Origin: Pseudomonadota bacterium
GTDB lineage: Bacteria; Pseudomonadota; Alphaproteobacteria; Rhizobiales; Xanthobacteraceae
NCBI GenBank assembly: GCA_023388935.1
Contig: JAEWFG010000044.1
Coordinates: 1 to 64,000, forward strand
Direction: 5' to 3'
DNA: 64,000 nucleotides
In this document: piece after piece, positions 9,190 through 17,460 of the stretch
Position numbering within the stretch: the first letter of the stretch is position 1
Layout of the letters: the number at the start of each line of letters is the position of its first letter
Made by a program: the position numbers and the translations under genes
Notes under the pieces: generated by a model
Told to the model about the DNA's origin: nothing
The model's input: only the letters and a program-made list of their open reading frames with translations
Databases searched by the model: none

Positions 9190-10212
9190 ATGACCCGGCA
9201 TCGCGGACGCGGCATCGCGTCGATCAACTACCCCATCGGTATGAATCTCGGTGGAGACCCCAGCCAGGCACTGGTGCATTCCAATCCGAGCGGCAAGTTC
9301 ACGGTGGCACTGTCGTCGATCGACCTCGGCCAGGGCATGAAATCTGTGACGCGGCAGATCTGCGCGGAGACGCTCGGCGTGCCGGTCGAGGACGTCTATG
9401 TCGACACCGCGGACTCCGACACTGGCCCGCACTGCATGGGCTCGTTCGCCTCGCGCGGAACCCACCGCGTCGGCAATGCCGTGATGGCGGCGGCCCGCGA
9501 GGCCCGCGGCGTGATGATGGAAGCCGCCGCCGAGGAGCTGGAGGTCAACGCGGCCGATCTCGAAACCGACGGGCGCGGCAACATTCACGTCAAAGGCGCG
9601 CCACACCGCTCGATCTCGACCAAGGACGTCGCGATCGCCGCGCAATTCAAGCAGGGCAAGACGATTTCGGGCCGCGGCATCTTCCTGGTGCCACTCTCGG
9701 ACGTCGATCCGGAAACCGGCGAGATGTCGCCCGCAACCTGCTATGCCCATGCCTGCCTCGTCGCCGAGGTCGATGTGGATGACGAGACCGGCGAGGTCGC
9801 GATGGTGCGGATGGACTCGGCCTATGAGCTCGGCCGCGCGCTCAACCCGCGCCTGGTCGAGCAGCAGCTCGTCGGCGGCGCCTGGATGGGCGTCAGCCAC
9901 GCGCTCTACGAGACGCCCGAGCCTTATTATCCGGAGCCCGTACACGGCCCCCGCGACTTCGTCGAATATCTGATGCCCGGGCCCGGCGACATCTGCCCGC
10001 ACGATATCGCCGTACTGGAGCGCCCTGCCCCTGACGGCCCCTTCGGCGCCAAGGGCCCCGGCGAGATGTGCGCCAATCCGGTGCTGCCCGCCGTTGCCAA
10101 TGCGATCTTCAATGCAGTCGGCGTACGTATCGACGATCTGCCGATCACTCCGGAAAAAGTGCTGCGCGCGATCAAGGCCCAGGGCGGCGCGCGGCCGCAG
10201 GCGCGGCGCTAG
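9190..10212 (+). CDS. Molybdopterin-binding subunit, C-terminal half
   Basis: 340 residues matching the second half of a molybdenum hydroxylase large subunit. Landmarks are the DLGQGM loop (Gln48 area), the MGSFASRGTHRVGNA segment, the AYELGRALNP motif, and KGPGE, whose Glu292 corresponds to the catalytic base of xanthine dehydrogenase-type enzymes. ATG 9190 directly abuts the stop of the N-terminal-half gene, so expression must be coupled. Together the two halves supply all cofactor-binding and catalytic elements, giving a probable four-subunit enzyme with the FAD and 2Fe-2S proteins. Expected reaction: hydroxylation of an aldehyde or N-heterocycle using water. The substrate is unknown. Confidence 0.9.
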   Translation: MTRHRGRGIASINYPIGMNLGGDPSQALVHSNPSGKFTVALSSIDLGQGMKSVTRQICAETLGVPVEDVYVDTADSDTGPHCMGSFASRGTHRVGNAVMAAAREARGVMMEAAAEELEVNAADLETDGRGNIHVKGAPHRSISTKDVAIAAQFKQGKTISGRGIFLVPLSDVDPETGEMSPATCYAHACLVAEVDVDDETGEVAMVRMDSAYELGRALNPRLVEQQLVGGAWMGVSHALYETPEPYYPEPVHGPRDFVEYLMPGPGDICPHDIAVLERPAPDGPFGAKGPGEMCANPVLPAVANAIFNAVGVRIDDLPITPEKVLRAIKAQGGARPQARR

Positions 10213-10221
10213 AGGTTTTCG

Positions 10222-11103
10222 ATGGCGGTCCGCAGCAACATCGTCGGCATCGACAGCCCGGAGGCGCTGGAGAAGGCACTGCGCGCGGCCTATTACCTCG
10301 CTGACGAGGGCCTTGCGACCGCGGCCTATCTCGGCCTCGCGCTCGGCAAGCCGCTGCTGCTGGAGGGCGCACCGGGGGTCGGGAAGACGGAAGCGGCAAA
10401 GGCCATCGCCGCTGTGCTCGGCCGCCGGCTGATCCGCCTGCAATGCTACGAGGGCATCGACGCCTCCGCTGCGCTCTACGAATGGAACTATCCGCGCCAG
10501 ATGCTCGCGATCCGGCAGGCGGGCGACGAGAGCATCGATATCTATGGCGAGACGTTCCTGATCGAACGGCCGATGCTCGCCGCGCTCCGCGCGCCTGATT
10601 CCACAGTGCTGCTGATCGACGAAATCGACCGCGCCGACCAGGAGTTCGAGGCCTTCCTGCTCGAATTCCTCTCCGACTTCCAAATATCGATCCCCGAGCG
10701 CGGCACGGTGCGTGCCGCCGAGCGCCCTGTCGTCGTGCTGACCTCGAACCGCACGCGCGACCTGCACGAGGCGTTGCGCCGCCGCTGCGTCTACCACTGG
10801 ATCGACTATCCCACGGAAGAGCGCGAGGCACGGATCGTGATGCTGCGGGCCTCCAGCGTCGCCGAAGCGACCGCGCGCGCTGTCGTCGCAGCCGTCGGCA
10901 AGCTCAGGCGCGAGCCGCTGAGCAAGGCGCCCGGTATCGCGGAGGCCGTCGATTGGGCCGAGGCCGCGACGCTTCTGCACAAAGGCGGTGCGCGCTGGCC
11001 TGACGCCTTCAAGCGCTCGATCGGCGTGGCGCTGAAGGACGAGGAGGACCTGCACTTCATCTCGCCCCGGCTCGACGCCATGCTTGCGGAGGCGACCGCA
11101 TGA
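10222..11103 (+). CDS. MoxR-family AAA+ ATPase (CoxD-like)
   Basis: 293 residues. Walker A GAPGVGKT at 49-56, Walker B LLIDEIDRAD near 130, then a sensor region with LTSNRTRDL and an arginine-finger segment LRRRC. This is the MoxR class of AAA+ chaperones. In cox-type operons CoxD and its VWA partner CoxE insert or mature the molybdenum-copper or molybdenum-sulfido site. The gene lies nine bases after the large subunit, and its last four bases (ATGA) overlap the start of the VWA gene, the normal MoxR-VWA arrangement. Function as maturation factor for the hydroxylase encoded upstream is inferred from family and context. Confidence 0.9.
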   Translation: MAVRSNIVGIDSPEALEKALRAAYYLADEGLATAAYLGLALGKPLLLEGAPGVGKTEAAKAIAAVLGRRLIRLQCYEGIDASAALYEWNYPRQMLAIRQAGDESIDIYGETFLIERPMLAALRAPDSTVLLIDEIDRADQEFEAFLLEFLSDFQISIPERGTVRAAERPVVVLTSNRTRDLHEALRRRCVYHWIDYPTEEREARIVMLRASSVAEATARAVVAAVGKLRREPLSKAPGIAEAVDWAEAATLLHKGGARWPDAFKRSIGVALKDEEDLHFISPRLDAMLAEATA

Positions 11104-12218
11104 CTACGCTGCAGCTTCCGCGCGCCGCGCGCATCTTCGTCTCCTTCGTCGCCTTGCTCCGCGCCAATGGCTTTGCGGTCGCACCGGAGCAGACGACTGC
11201 GTTCCTCACCGCAATCGAGCTGCTCGGCCCGCGCGACCTCAGTGACATCAGGCAAGCGGCACTCGCCACCCTCGCCCCGCCGCCGGAACGCCGCTCGACT
11301 TTCGACCGCCTGTTCGATCTGCATTTCCATGGCAGAGAGGCGCTCGAGCGCGCCGACGACGGCGAGGACGACGAGACCGTCCGGCTTCAGGACGAAGGCC
11401 GTGGCGACGAGGAGCCGCTGCTCTCCGACGAAGCCAATGAATCCGGCCTCACTGCGACCCGCGCCGAGGCGCTGGTCGAGCGCCGCTTCGCCCAGCTCTC
11501 CACCACCGACGCGCTCCGCCGCCTGGCGCGCGAAGCGCCCCGACGCCTGCCGCGGCGGCGCGGCCATCGGCGCATGCGCGCCCGCCGCGGTCCCTTCGCT
11601 GATCTTCGTCGTACCCTGCGCGAAAGCGTCCGCAGCGACGGCGAGATTTTGCGACTCGGTCACCTGAAGCGAAGGCAGCGCCCGCGAAAATTCCTGCTGC
11701 TGATCGACGTCTCCGGTTCGATGAAGAGCCGCACCGAGGAGAACATGAAGCTCGCACATGCGCTGGTACAGGCCGCGCCCAATGTCGAGGTCTTCACCTT
11801 CGGCACGCGCCTCACTCGCGTCACCCGCGCGTTGCGGTTGAAGCAGCGCGAGCAGGCGCTGAATGCGGCCGCGCATCTCGTCAGCGACTGGGACGGCGGC
11901 ACCCGGATCGGCGACGCGCTGCAGGCCTTCCTCGCGGTGCCGCGGTTCGGCGGCTATGCGCGCGGGGCGGCCGTGGTCGTCGTCTCCGACGGGCTGGAAC
12001 GCGGCGAACCAGATGCGCTGCGCGACGCGGTGGCAAAACTGTCGCGGCGCGCCTGGCGCGTGAGCTGGCTGACACCGCTCGCCACTGGCCCCGGCTTTCG
12101 CCCGCAGACCGAAGCCCTTATTGCGATCGCACGCTATGTCGACGACCTCGTCGACGGCGGATCCAGCGCGTCGATCGTCGCGCATATACTGGCACTGGGA
12201 CGAAGGAGAGTTGCGTGA
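11100..12218 (+). CDS. VWA domain protein (CoxE-like)
   Basis: 372 residues; starts at ATG 11100 inside the stop of the MoxR gene. The N-terminal half is a helical region with an acidic stretch (85-110) and a basic stretch (about 146-165). The C-terminal half is a von Willebrand A domain with an intact MIDAS motif DVSGS at 203-207. VWA proteins of this class bind metal through the MIDAS and partner a MoxR ATPase in metalloenzyme maturation. The stop overlaps the start of the amidohydrolase gene (ATGA/GTGA type overlap), so the maturation pair and the following hydrolases belong to one transcript. Confidence 0.9.
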   Translation: MTTLQLPRAARIFVSFVALLRANGFAVAPEQTTAFLTAIELLGPRDLSDIRQAALATLAPPPERRSTFDRLFDLHFHGREALERADDGEDDETVRLQDEGRGDEEPLLSDEANESGLTATRAEALVERRFAQLSTTDALRRLAREAPRRLPRRRGHRRMRARRGPFADLRRTLRESVRSDGEILRLGHLKRRQRPRKFLLLIDVSGSMKSRTEENMKLAHALVQAAPNVEVFTFGTRLTRVTRALRLKQREQALNAAAHLVSDWDGGTRIGDALQAFLAVPRFGGYARGAAVVVVSDGLERGEPDALRDAVAKLSRRAWRVSWLTPLATGPGFRPQTEALIAIARYVDDLVDGGSSASIVAHILALGRRRVA

Positions 12219-13099
12219 CCGATATTGTCGACGGGCATCATCATATCTGGCGGCAGGCCGACCTGCCCTGGCTGATCGGCCCCATGCAGCCCCGCATCTT
12301 CGGATCATACGAGCCGATCCGGCGCGACTATCCGATCCAGGAATATCTCGACGACCTCAAGGGTACCGGCGTCACCCGCTCCGTCTACGTCCAGACCAAC
12401 TGGGCCAACGACCGTTTCGAGGACGAGGCGGCTTGGGTGCAGAAGACCGCCGACGAGCACGGCTGGCCGCATGCCATCGCCGCCTACGCCAATTTCGCCG
12501 TCGACGACGTCCGCCCACAACTCGATCGGCTGAAGCGCTACCCGCTCGTCCGCGGTGTACGCATGCAGCTGCACTGGCATGAGAACCCGCTCTATCGCTT
12601 CGCGGCCAGACCCGATCTCTGCGTCGATCCCATGGTTCTCCGCAACGTCGCGCATCTCGCCGACTATGGCTGGAGTTTCGACCTGCAGGTGTTTACGCCG
12701 CAGATGCCGGATGCGGCCGTGCTCGCCGAATCCTGCCCCAAGGTGACCTTCATCCTCCAGCACGCCGGCATGCTCGAAGATATCTCGCCTGCCAGTCGCG
12801 CAGCCTGGCGCGCCGGGATGGCGCGGCTCGCGGCCTGTCCGAATGTGATCTCGAAGCTTTCCGGGCTCGGCACCTTCATCCATCGCAACGACCCGGCGCA
12901 AATCGCCGCCGTGGTTACCGACACCGTCGCGATCTTCGGTGCCGAACGCTGCCTGTTCGGCTCCAATTTTCCGATCGAGAAATTGTGGACCAGCTATCGC
13001 GAGCTCGTCGACGCGTTTCGCGCGGCGGCCGCGCCGCTGGGTGCCGAGCAACGGGATGCGATCTTTGGAGGCACCGCGACACGCGTCTATCGGCTTTGA
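12215..13099 (+). CDS. Amidohydrolase family protein (amidohydrolase 2)
   Basis: 294 residues. This is a metal-dependent TIM-barrel hydrolase of the amidohydrolase-2 (PF04909) group that includes L-rhamnono-lactonase-like and 2-pyrone-4,6-dicarboxylate hydrolase-like enzymes. Seen: N-terminal metal ligands DGHHHIW (His8, His10), HYDROPHOBIC barrel strands, ILQHAGM carrying another His ligand, and the C-terminal FGSNFPIEKL with the usual Asp position replaced by Asn in a SNFP motif. The start at 12215 overlaps the VWA gene by four bases. It could hydrolyse a lactone or cyclic amide formed after ring hydroxylation; that is inference from the neighbours. Confidence 0.85.
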   Translation: MTDIVDGHHHIWRQADLPWLIGPMQPRIFGSYEPIRRDYPIQEYLDDLKGTGVTRSVYVQTNWANDRFEDEAAWVQKTADEHGWPHAIAAYANFAVDDVRPQLDRLKRYPLVRGVRMQLHWHENPLYRFAARPDLCVDPMVLRNVAHLADYGWSFDLQVFTPQMPDAAVLAESCPKVTFILQHAGMLEDISPASRAAWRAGMARLAACPNVISKLSGLGTFIHRNDPAQIAAVVTDTVAIFGAERCLFGSNFPIEKLWTSYRELVDAFRAAAAPLGAEQRDAIFGGTATRVYRL

Positions 13100-13130
13100 C
13101 AGACAAGAAACAAGACAGGGAGGGAAACGA

Positions 13131-13979
13131 ATGGCGCTGGAGATCAAGATCCTGGACTATGGCGATATTGAACTGGAATCGAGCTTTCTGGTTCTCGGCC
13201 GCGACTGCGGCCGCACCCGCCGCGTCCTCACGCTCGGTTTCCTGATCCTCGGCGGCAAATATCCGGTCGTGGTCGACACCGGCTACCGATCCAACCAGAT
13301 CATGGAGACGCTGGGCATGCGCGGGCTGCAGTACCACGAGAACATGATCGAGAACCAGCTCGCCCGTCACGGCGTGCGCATGGGCGACGTGCGCTTCGTC
13401 TGCCACACCCATCTGCACATCGACCATGCCGGCAAGGACGATCTGTTCCCGATGAACACGACCGTGGTCCTCAACCGCAAGGAGCTCGAATATTCCGTCT
13501 CCGGCCTGATGCATCCGCAATATCCGGCGCCAGATATCAAGCACCTGATCGACCGCCTGCACACCAAGAGCGCGCTGCGCTTTCTTGACCTCGAGATTAC
13601 TGGCCCGATCGAGCTGATGCCCGGCGTCTATTGCGATGCCGCCAATGCGCACACCGAAGGGTCGATGAACATCATCGTCGAGACCGCCGACGGGATCGCG
13701 ACGATCTGCGGCGACGTGATCTACGACTTCAACGACCAGATCGTCACGCCCTTCAACGAAATTCATGACTGGGAGCCGCGCACCACAGGCAATCACGGAA
13801 CCAGCAAACGCGCGGAAAAGGCCTCGATCAAGAAGCTGCTCAGCAATTCGCGCTATCTGCTGCCGGTGCACGACCGCCCCGCCAAGATCGAAGGCGGCAA
13901 CGTCGTTGGTCGGTTGCATGATCAGGTCCCCGGTCCAATCGTGCAGTCGCTGCCCGCGCGCAACTGGTTTCCGGCCTGA
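13131..13979 (+). CDS. MBL-fold N-acyl homoserine lactonase-family hydrolase
   Basis: 282 residues. The metallo-beta-lactamase zinc signature is intact: HTHLHIDHAG with His94, His96, Asp98 and His99. A later NAHTEG histidine, a CGDVIYD aspartate and a LLPVHD terminal histidine follow. This arrangement is of the AiiA-like lactonase group, though many members hydrolyse metabolites other than acyl-homoserine lactones. ATG 13131 is preceded by AGGGAGGG and is much better than any start further upstream. In this catabolic operon, opening of a metabolic lactone seems likelier than quorum quenching; both remain possible. Confidence 0.85.
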   Translation: MALEIKILDYGDIELESSFLVLGRDCGRTRRVLTLGFLILGGKYPVVVDTGYRSNQIMETLGMRGLQYHENMIENQLARHGVRMGDVRFVCHTHLHIDHAGKDDLFPMNTTVVLNRKELEYSVSGLMHPQYPAPDIKHLIDRLHTKSALRFLDLEITGPIELMPGVYCDAANAHTEGSMNIIVETADGIATICGDVIYDFNDQIVTPFNEIHDWEPRTTGNHGTSKRAEKASIKKLLSNSRYLLPVHDRPAKIEGGNVVGRLHDQVPGPIVQSLPARNWFPA

Positions 13980-14000
13980 GATGATCTCGAGGATCCACCG

Positions 14001-15575
14001 ATGACGCACGTCACCTTGCGCTCCGAATTCGAGACCCTGATCGATCCTTACGCGCCAGTCGCGCAGGTCGGCACAGGTTTTGATTTCACGGAAGGACCGA
14101 TCTGGCATCCGGTTGATCATTACCTTCTGTTTTCGGACATGCCGGGCGACGTGCGCCGGCGCTGGGATGCCCGGCGCGGCGTCGTCGAGGTCAGGCGCCC
14201 GTCGAACAAATGCAACGGAATGACCTACGACGCCGAGCTCAATCTGATCGTCTGCGAACACGCGACCTCGTCACTGATCCGCGAGCGGCCGGACGGGCAA
14301 CGCGAGGTGCTTGCCTCGCACTTTGGGGGACAGGAGCTCAACAGCCCCAACGACGTCTGCGTGCACTCTTCCGGCGCGATCTACTTCTCGGATCCCTGGT
14401 ACGGCCGTATGCCGGTCTATGGCGTCGAGCGGCCACGCCAGCTCGGCTTCCAGGGCGTCTATCGTGTCGTGCCCGGTAGCGAGCCGAAGCTCGTGGTCGA
14501 CCGCAATCTGTTCGACCAGCCGAACGGGCTGTGTTTCTCGCCCGACGAGCGGCTGCTCTATGTCAACGACACCGTGCAGGCGTTGATCCGCGTGTTCGAC
14601 GTCAATGCCGACGGCACGCTGTCGAACGCGCGCGTATTCGCAAGCGGCATCCGCTCCGAGCTCGAGCCGGGCGTGCCCGACGGCATGAAGTGCGACCAGC
14701 ACGGCAATGTCTGGGTGACCGCGCCCGGCGGCGTCTGGGTCTATTCGCCGCGCGGCGAGCTGCTCGGCAAGGTTCGGGTCCCCGAGCTCGTCGCCAACCT
14801 GGCCTGGGGCGGGCCGGATTTCCGCACGCTGTACCTGGCCTCGACGCATTCGGTCTACGCCATCCCGACCAGGGCGGGACCGCGCCACGAACCCTATATG
14901 AGCGGCAAGCGCGGCGGCGGCGCCGCAAGCGCCGGTCCTGCGGCCACAGCGCCGATTCTCGCCGACGGCGAGATGCGGCTCGATCCCCAGCGCTGCGCCA
15001 TGATCATCCAGGACCTGCAGAACGACGTCATCATGGATGGCGGGGCGTTTGCCGAGTCAGGGGCGCCGGGCCACGCGAAGCAACAGCATGTCGTCGAGAA
15101 TGTCCGCCGCCTCGCGGACACTGCACGCGCCCGCGGGGTCACCATCATCCACGTCTGGTTCGTGGTCGAACCCGGTGCGCCCGGCGTGACGCTGAACGCG
15201 CCGCTGTTCGAGGGCCTGGTCGACAGCAAGGCGATGGTGCGCGGCAGCTGGGGAGCGGCGCCCGTCTCCGGCCTGGAGCCGCGGCCAGGCGATTTCGTGG
15301 TCGAGAAGATGCGGATGAGCGCCTGGGAAGGCACGCGGCTGGAGACGATCCTCAAAGCCACCGGTCGCGACATGATCATCAACACCGGCGCCTGGACCAA
15401 CATGTCGGTCGAGCACACCGCGCGCACCGGCGCCGACAAGGGCTATTTCATGATCGTGCCGGAGGATTGCTGCTCGACCATGAATGCCGACTGGCACTCT
15501 GCCTCGATCAATTTTGCCATGCAGAACGTCGCAATCGTCACGCGGGCGGATGCCGTCATCAGAGCGCTGGGATGA
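14001..15575 (+). CDS. SMP-30/gluconolactonase - isochorismatase-like fusion
   Basis: 524 residues, two enzymes in one chain. Residues about 20-290 are an SMP-30/gluconolactonase beta-propeller with metal-ligand candidates Glu31 (FTEGP), Asn175 (QPNGL) and Asp227 (GVPDG). A Gly/Ala-rich linker (about 300-320) joins it to an isochorismatase-like cysteine hydrolase domain (325-524). There Asp338 (IIQDLQND) and Lys436 (VEKMRMSAW) of the usual Asp-Lys-Cys triad are present, but the nucleophile position is Ser469 (GAWTNMSVEHTAR, where TNxCVE is usual). So it is either a vinyl-ether hydrolase like PhzD, which also lacks the Cys, or an inactive/altered domain. It follows another predicted lactonase by 21 bases. 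Confidence 0.85.
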   Translation: MTHVTLRSEFETLIDPYAPVAQVGTGFDFTEGPIWHPVDHYLLFSDMPGDVRRRWDARRGVVEVRRPSNKCNGMTYDAELNLIVCEHATSSLIRERPDGQREVLASHFGGQELNSPNDVCVHSSGAIYFSDPWYGRMPVYGVERPRQLGFQGVYRVVPGSEPKLVVDRNLFDQPNGLCFSPDERLLYVNDTVQALIRVFDVNADGTLSNARVFASGIRSELEPGVPDGMKCDQHGNVWVTAPGGVWVYSPRGELLGKVRVPELVANLAWGGPDFRTLYLASTHSVYAIPTRAGPRHEPYMSGKRGGGAASAGPAATAPILADGEMRLDPQRCAMIIQDLQNDVIMDGGAFAESGAPGHAKQQHVVENVRRLADTARARGVTIIHVWFVVEPGAPGVTLNAPLFEGLVDSKAMVRGSWGAAPVSGLEPRPGDFVVEKMRMSAWEGTRLETILKATGRDMIINTGAWTNMSVEHTARTGADKGYFMIVPEDCCSTMNADWHSASINFAMQNVAIVTRADAVIRALG

Positions 15576-15578
15576 GAG

Positions 15579-16205
15579 GTGGCAAAGCTCCTGCATTTGT
15601 CCTGCTCGCCCCGTGCCGACTCCGAGTCGAGTGCCGGCGCGCGCGTCTTCCTTGACGGTTTTCGCGAGGCCCGGCCCGATTGGGACATCGACGTCGTGGA
15701 TCTCTGGCGAGAGCGGCTGCCGGAATTCGTCGGTCCCATCGTCGAGGCAAAATATGCGCGCATGAAGGCGCAGGCCTTCAACGACGCGCAGCGGGACAGC
15801 TTTGCCGAGGCCGAACGGATGGCGCTGCGCTTTTCACTGGCAGATCGCGTGCTGATCTCGACGCCGATGTGGAATTTCGCCATCCCCTACAAGCTGAAGC
15901 AGTGGTTCGACATCGTCATCCAGCCCGGGCTGACCTTCCGCTTCGACCCAGTTCAGGGCTATCTTCCGCTGCTGAAGGATCGGCCGACCATCGTCATCCT
16001 CGCATCGGGCGGCGACTTTGCCACCGGCATGAATCGCGGCCGCATCGACATGGCGACGCCCTATTTGCGCGAGGCGCTCCGCTTCATCGGCGTCAACGAC
16101 GTCCGTTTCGTTCCGATCGGACCGACGACAGGTCCGACTGAGCCGATCCGCGCCGCCCGCGACACCGCGCACCGCCGTCTCGCCGAGATGGCGAAGCGGT
16201 TTTGA
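15579..16205 (+). CDS. FMN-dependent NADH:quinone/azo reductase-like flavodoxin-fold protein
   Basis: 208 residues starting at GTG 15579, three bases after the fusion gene. It has the AzoR/AcpD-type flavodoxin fold: HLSCSPRADSES phosphate loop at the N-terminus, the STPMWNFAIPYKLKQWFD motif in the middle that stacks on FMN, and ASGGDFATG. Such proteins reduce quinones or azo compounds with NAD(P)H using bound FMN. It is the last gene of the plus-strand operon. A likely role is reductive recycling of a quinonoid intermediate or detoxification of one. Confidence 0.85.
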   Translation: MAKLLHLSCSPRADSESSAGARVFLDGFREARPDWDIDVVDLWRERLPEFVGPIVEAKYARMKAQAFNDAQRDSFAEAERMALRFSLADRVLISTPMWNFAIPYKLKQWFDIVIQPGLTFRFDPVQGYLPLLKDRPTIVILASGGDFATGMNRGRIDMATPYLREALRFIGVNDVRFVPIGPTTGPTEPIRAARDTAHRRLAEMAKRF

Positions 16206-16283
16206 GCTGTGTTCGTCGCCTTCTCCCCTGTTGTGCAGGGCTATCGCATATGGAGAAAAGCGTAGCGGAAAGCTCGCCTGCGG

Positions 16284-16396
16284 CCATCCTTCGAGACGCC
16301 CGCCTACGGCGGGCCCTCAGGATGAGGTCGCGTTTCGCGGCGAAATGCCAAACCCTCATGGTGAGGAGCCCGCCGAAGCGGGCGTCTCGAACCATG
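16284..16396. repeat. Inverted pair of Bradyrhizobium-type palindromic repeat units
   Basis: Two arms of about 45 bp, 16284-16328 and 16352-16396, are near reverse complements of each other. Each arm is itself a hairpin (GCCCGCC-tac-GGCGGGC in the first; GCCCGCC-gaa-GCGGGC in the second), flanked by the CATCCTTCGAGACG and CTCAGGATGAGG words. I recognise this as the dispersed palindromic repeat type common between genes in Bradyrhizobium. It lies just downstream of the operon end, so it may act as a terminator or mRNA-stabilising structure. Confidence 0.75.
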
Positions 16397-16417
16397 CAGG
16401 CCGAGTAGGGTCGGCAG

Positions 16418-16732
16418 CTAGTCCTTATAGAGCTTGTACAGCTCTGTCGCTTCTTCCTTTAAACAATCCGCAAAATCTGATCCCGACGCAACCTCGGCAG
16501 CCTGTCCCTTATCGAGAGCAATACACCGGACAAAGCGCAGGCAGAACTGCTCTTGCAAACGGCGCTGAGCTATCTGATCTTCCACACTGCGGTGGCTCTT
16601 GAACGCCTGGTTTGCCGTAAGATAATTCTTGAACGCTGTCGCCGCGCAGGCGACTTGCGTATCGGCGCCCTCGGCAAACGCTCCGCTTATCCAAATCTGT
16701 GAAATTGCGGCCGCCAAGAAAAGTGCTCTCAC
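16418..16732 (-). CDS. Small exported Cys-containing protein, unknown function
   Basis: 104 residues from a GTG start at 16732. The N-terminus reads as a Sec signal peptide (RALFLAAAISQIWISGAFAEGA, cleavage likely after AFA). The mature part of about 84 residues is helical and polar with four cysteines (VACAAT, EQFCLRF, VRCIALD, ADCLKE), so two disulfides are possible in the periplasm. A longer reading of the same frame upstream gives an implausible N-terminus and is rejected. No family recognised. It is isolated: palindromic repeats lie downstream and a remnant reading frame upstream. The Shine-Dalgarno for the GTG is weak, so the start is the least certain part. Confidence 0.6.
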   Translation of the reverse strand: MRALFLAAAISQIWISGAFAEGADTQVACAATAFKNYLTANQAFKSHRSVEDQIAQRRLQEQFCLRFVRCIALDKGQAAEVASGSDFADCLKEEATELYKLYKD

Positions 16733-16799
16733 AGCATCACATTCCGTGGAGGGTATGCAGATGGGCGAAACAGTATTCGCCTTGTGTTTCAGGACTGCT

Positions 16800-16919
16800 T
16801 CATGGAGCCGGCGGAATGATTTCGTCGTCCCACAGAGCCTTGGAAGGCTGGACGATCGGCTTCGGTCCGTAACCTCGCGGAAACCAATCGTAAGTAAGCT
16901 TGCGATTGCGCCAGTCGAC
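16800..16919 (-). pseudogene. Possible start-less remnant coding segment
   Basis: A 39-codon stretch ending in TGA at 16800 encodes a peptide rich in Trp, Tyr, Asp and Ile (VDWRNRKLTYDWFPRG, KALWDDEIIPPAP), unlike the Arg/Ser/Pro-rich shadow frames around it. The frame stays open upstream to about 17006 but has no ATG, GTG or TTG in it, and it runs through the terminator hairpin at 16948-16983. I read it as a possible 3' remnant of a lost gene; it could also be chance. Confidence 0.25.
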
Positions 16920-16947
16920 TGACCGAGCGCAATTCGCATGGGCATGA

Positions 16948-16983
16948 GAAGCCCGCTCCCCGCGGGTGAGCGGGCTTCTTTTT
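16948..16983 (+). terminator. Rho-independent terminator-like hairpin
   Basis: An 11-bp perfect stem GAAGCCCGCTC / GAGCGGGCTTC (16948-16958 and 16968-16978) with a 9-nt loop is followed by TTTTT. It is oriented for plus-strand transcription, yet no plus-strand protein gene lies just upstream. It either ends an unrecognised short transcript or stops readthrough before the 16997 gene. Confidence 0.7.
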
Positions 16984-16996
16984 CGATGAAACGAGA

Positions 16997-17215
16997 ATGC
17001 GCGTCAACAAGATCACCTGGGACAAAATCGGCCGCGTAACCGAGCCTGGCCGATACAAGTACCTTTTCGGATATCTATCCATCACCCCAGCGGACATCGA
17101 GGTCTGGACGCGCTATCCCGACGCGACGTTCACCTTGATCTCGCAGTTGCCGAATGAACAAGCGGCGGATGACGAGTATCGTCTCGGCTCGTTCGACATC
17201 GGCGATCGCACCTAA
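16997..17215 (+). CDS. Small conserved hypothetical protein
   Basis: 72 residues, no signal peptide or membrane segment. The composition is that of a real soluble protein (balanced acidic/basic, several Trp, Tyr, Ile), with a beta-rich feel: KITWDKIGRVTEPGRYKYLFG, LSITPADIEVWTRYPDATFTL. The ATG is 14 bases after the T-tract of a terminator-like hairpin, so it probably has its own promoter or is silent. I have seen similar short proteins in Bradyrhizobium but know no function. A 245-bp stretch without recognisable features follows. Confidence 0.6.
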   Translation: MRVNKITWDKIGRVTEPGRYKYLFGYLSITPADIEVWTRYPDATFTLISQLPNEQAADDEYRLGSFDIGDRT

Positions 17216-17460
17216 ACTGACCTTGGGCAGCCCCCGCGCCCGCCGGTGGTGGCGCCGCCGGCCGCTTGCGCCGTCATTTAGAGAATGATGCGGATCGCCG
17301 GATGTGCAATTTGTGCCATCCCGGCCGCGCCCTATCTCGTGGTTCGAAGCCAAACGTCGCCCTCCGAAATATTTCATTGATCTATGTCAAAGGCATACAC
17401 GTCTATCGGTAGAGCATTTATTTAGATACAATCAGAATTCTGGGCGCACGCAGAGTTTAT

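Noticed and set aside
9181..9195. Possible nonsense mutation splitting the molybdopterin subunit
   Set aside because: The first half has its own long Pro-rich tail and the second starts on a clean abutting ATG, so a natural split is more likely; recorded as a finding instead.
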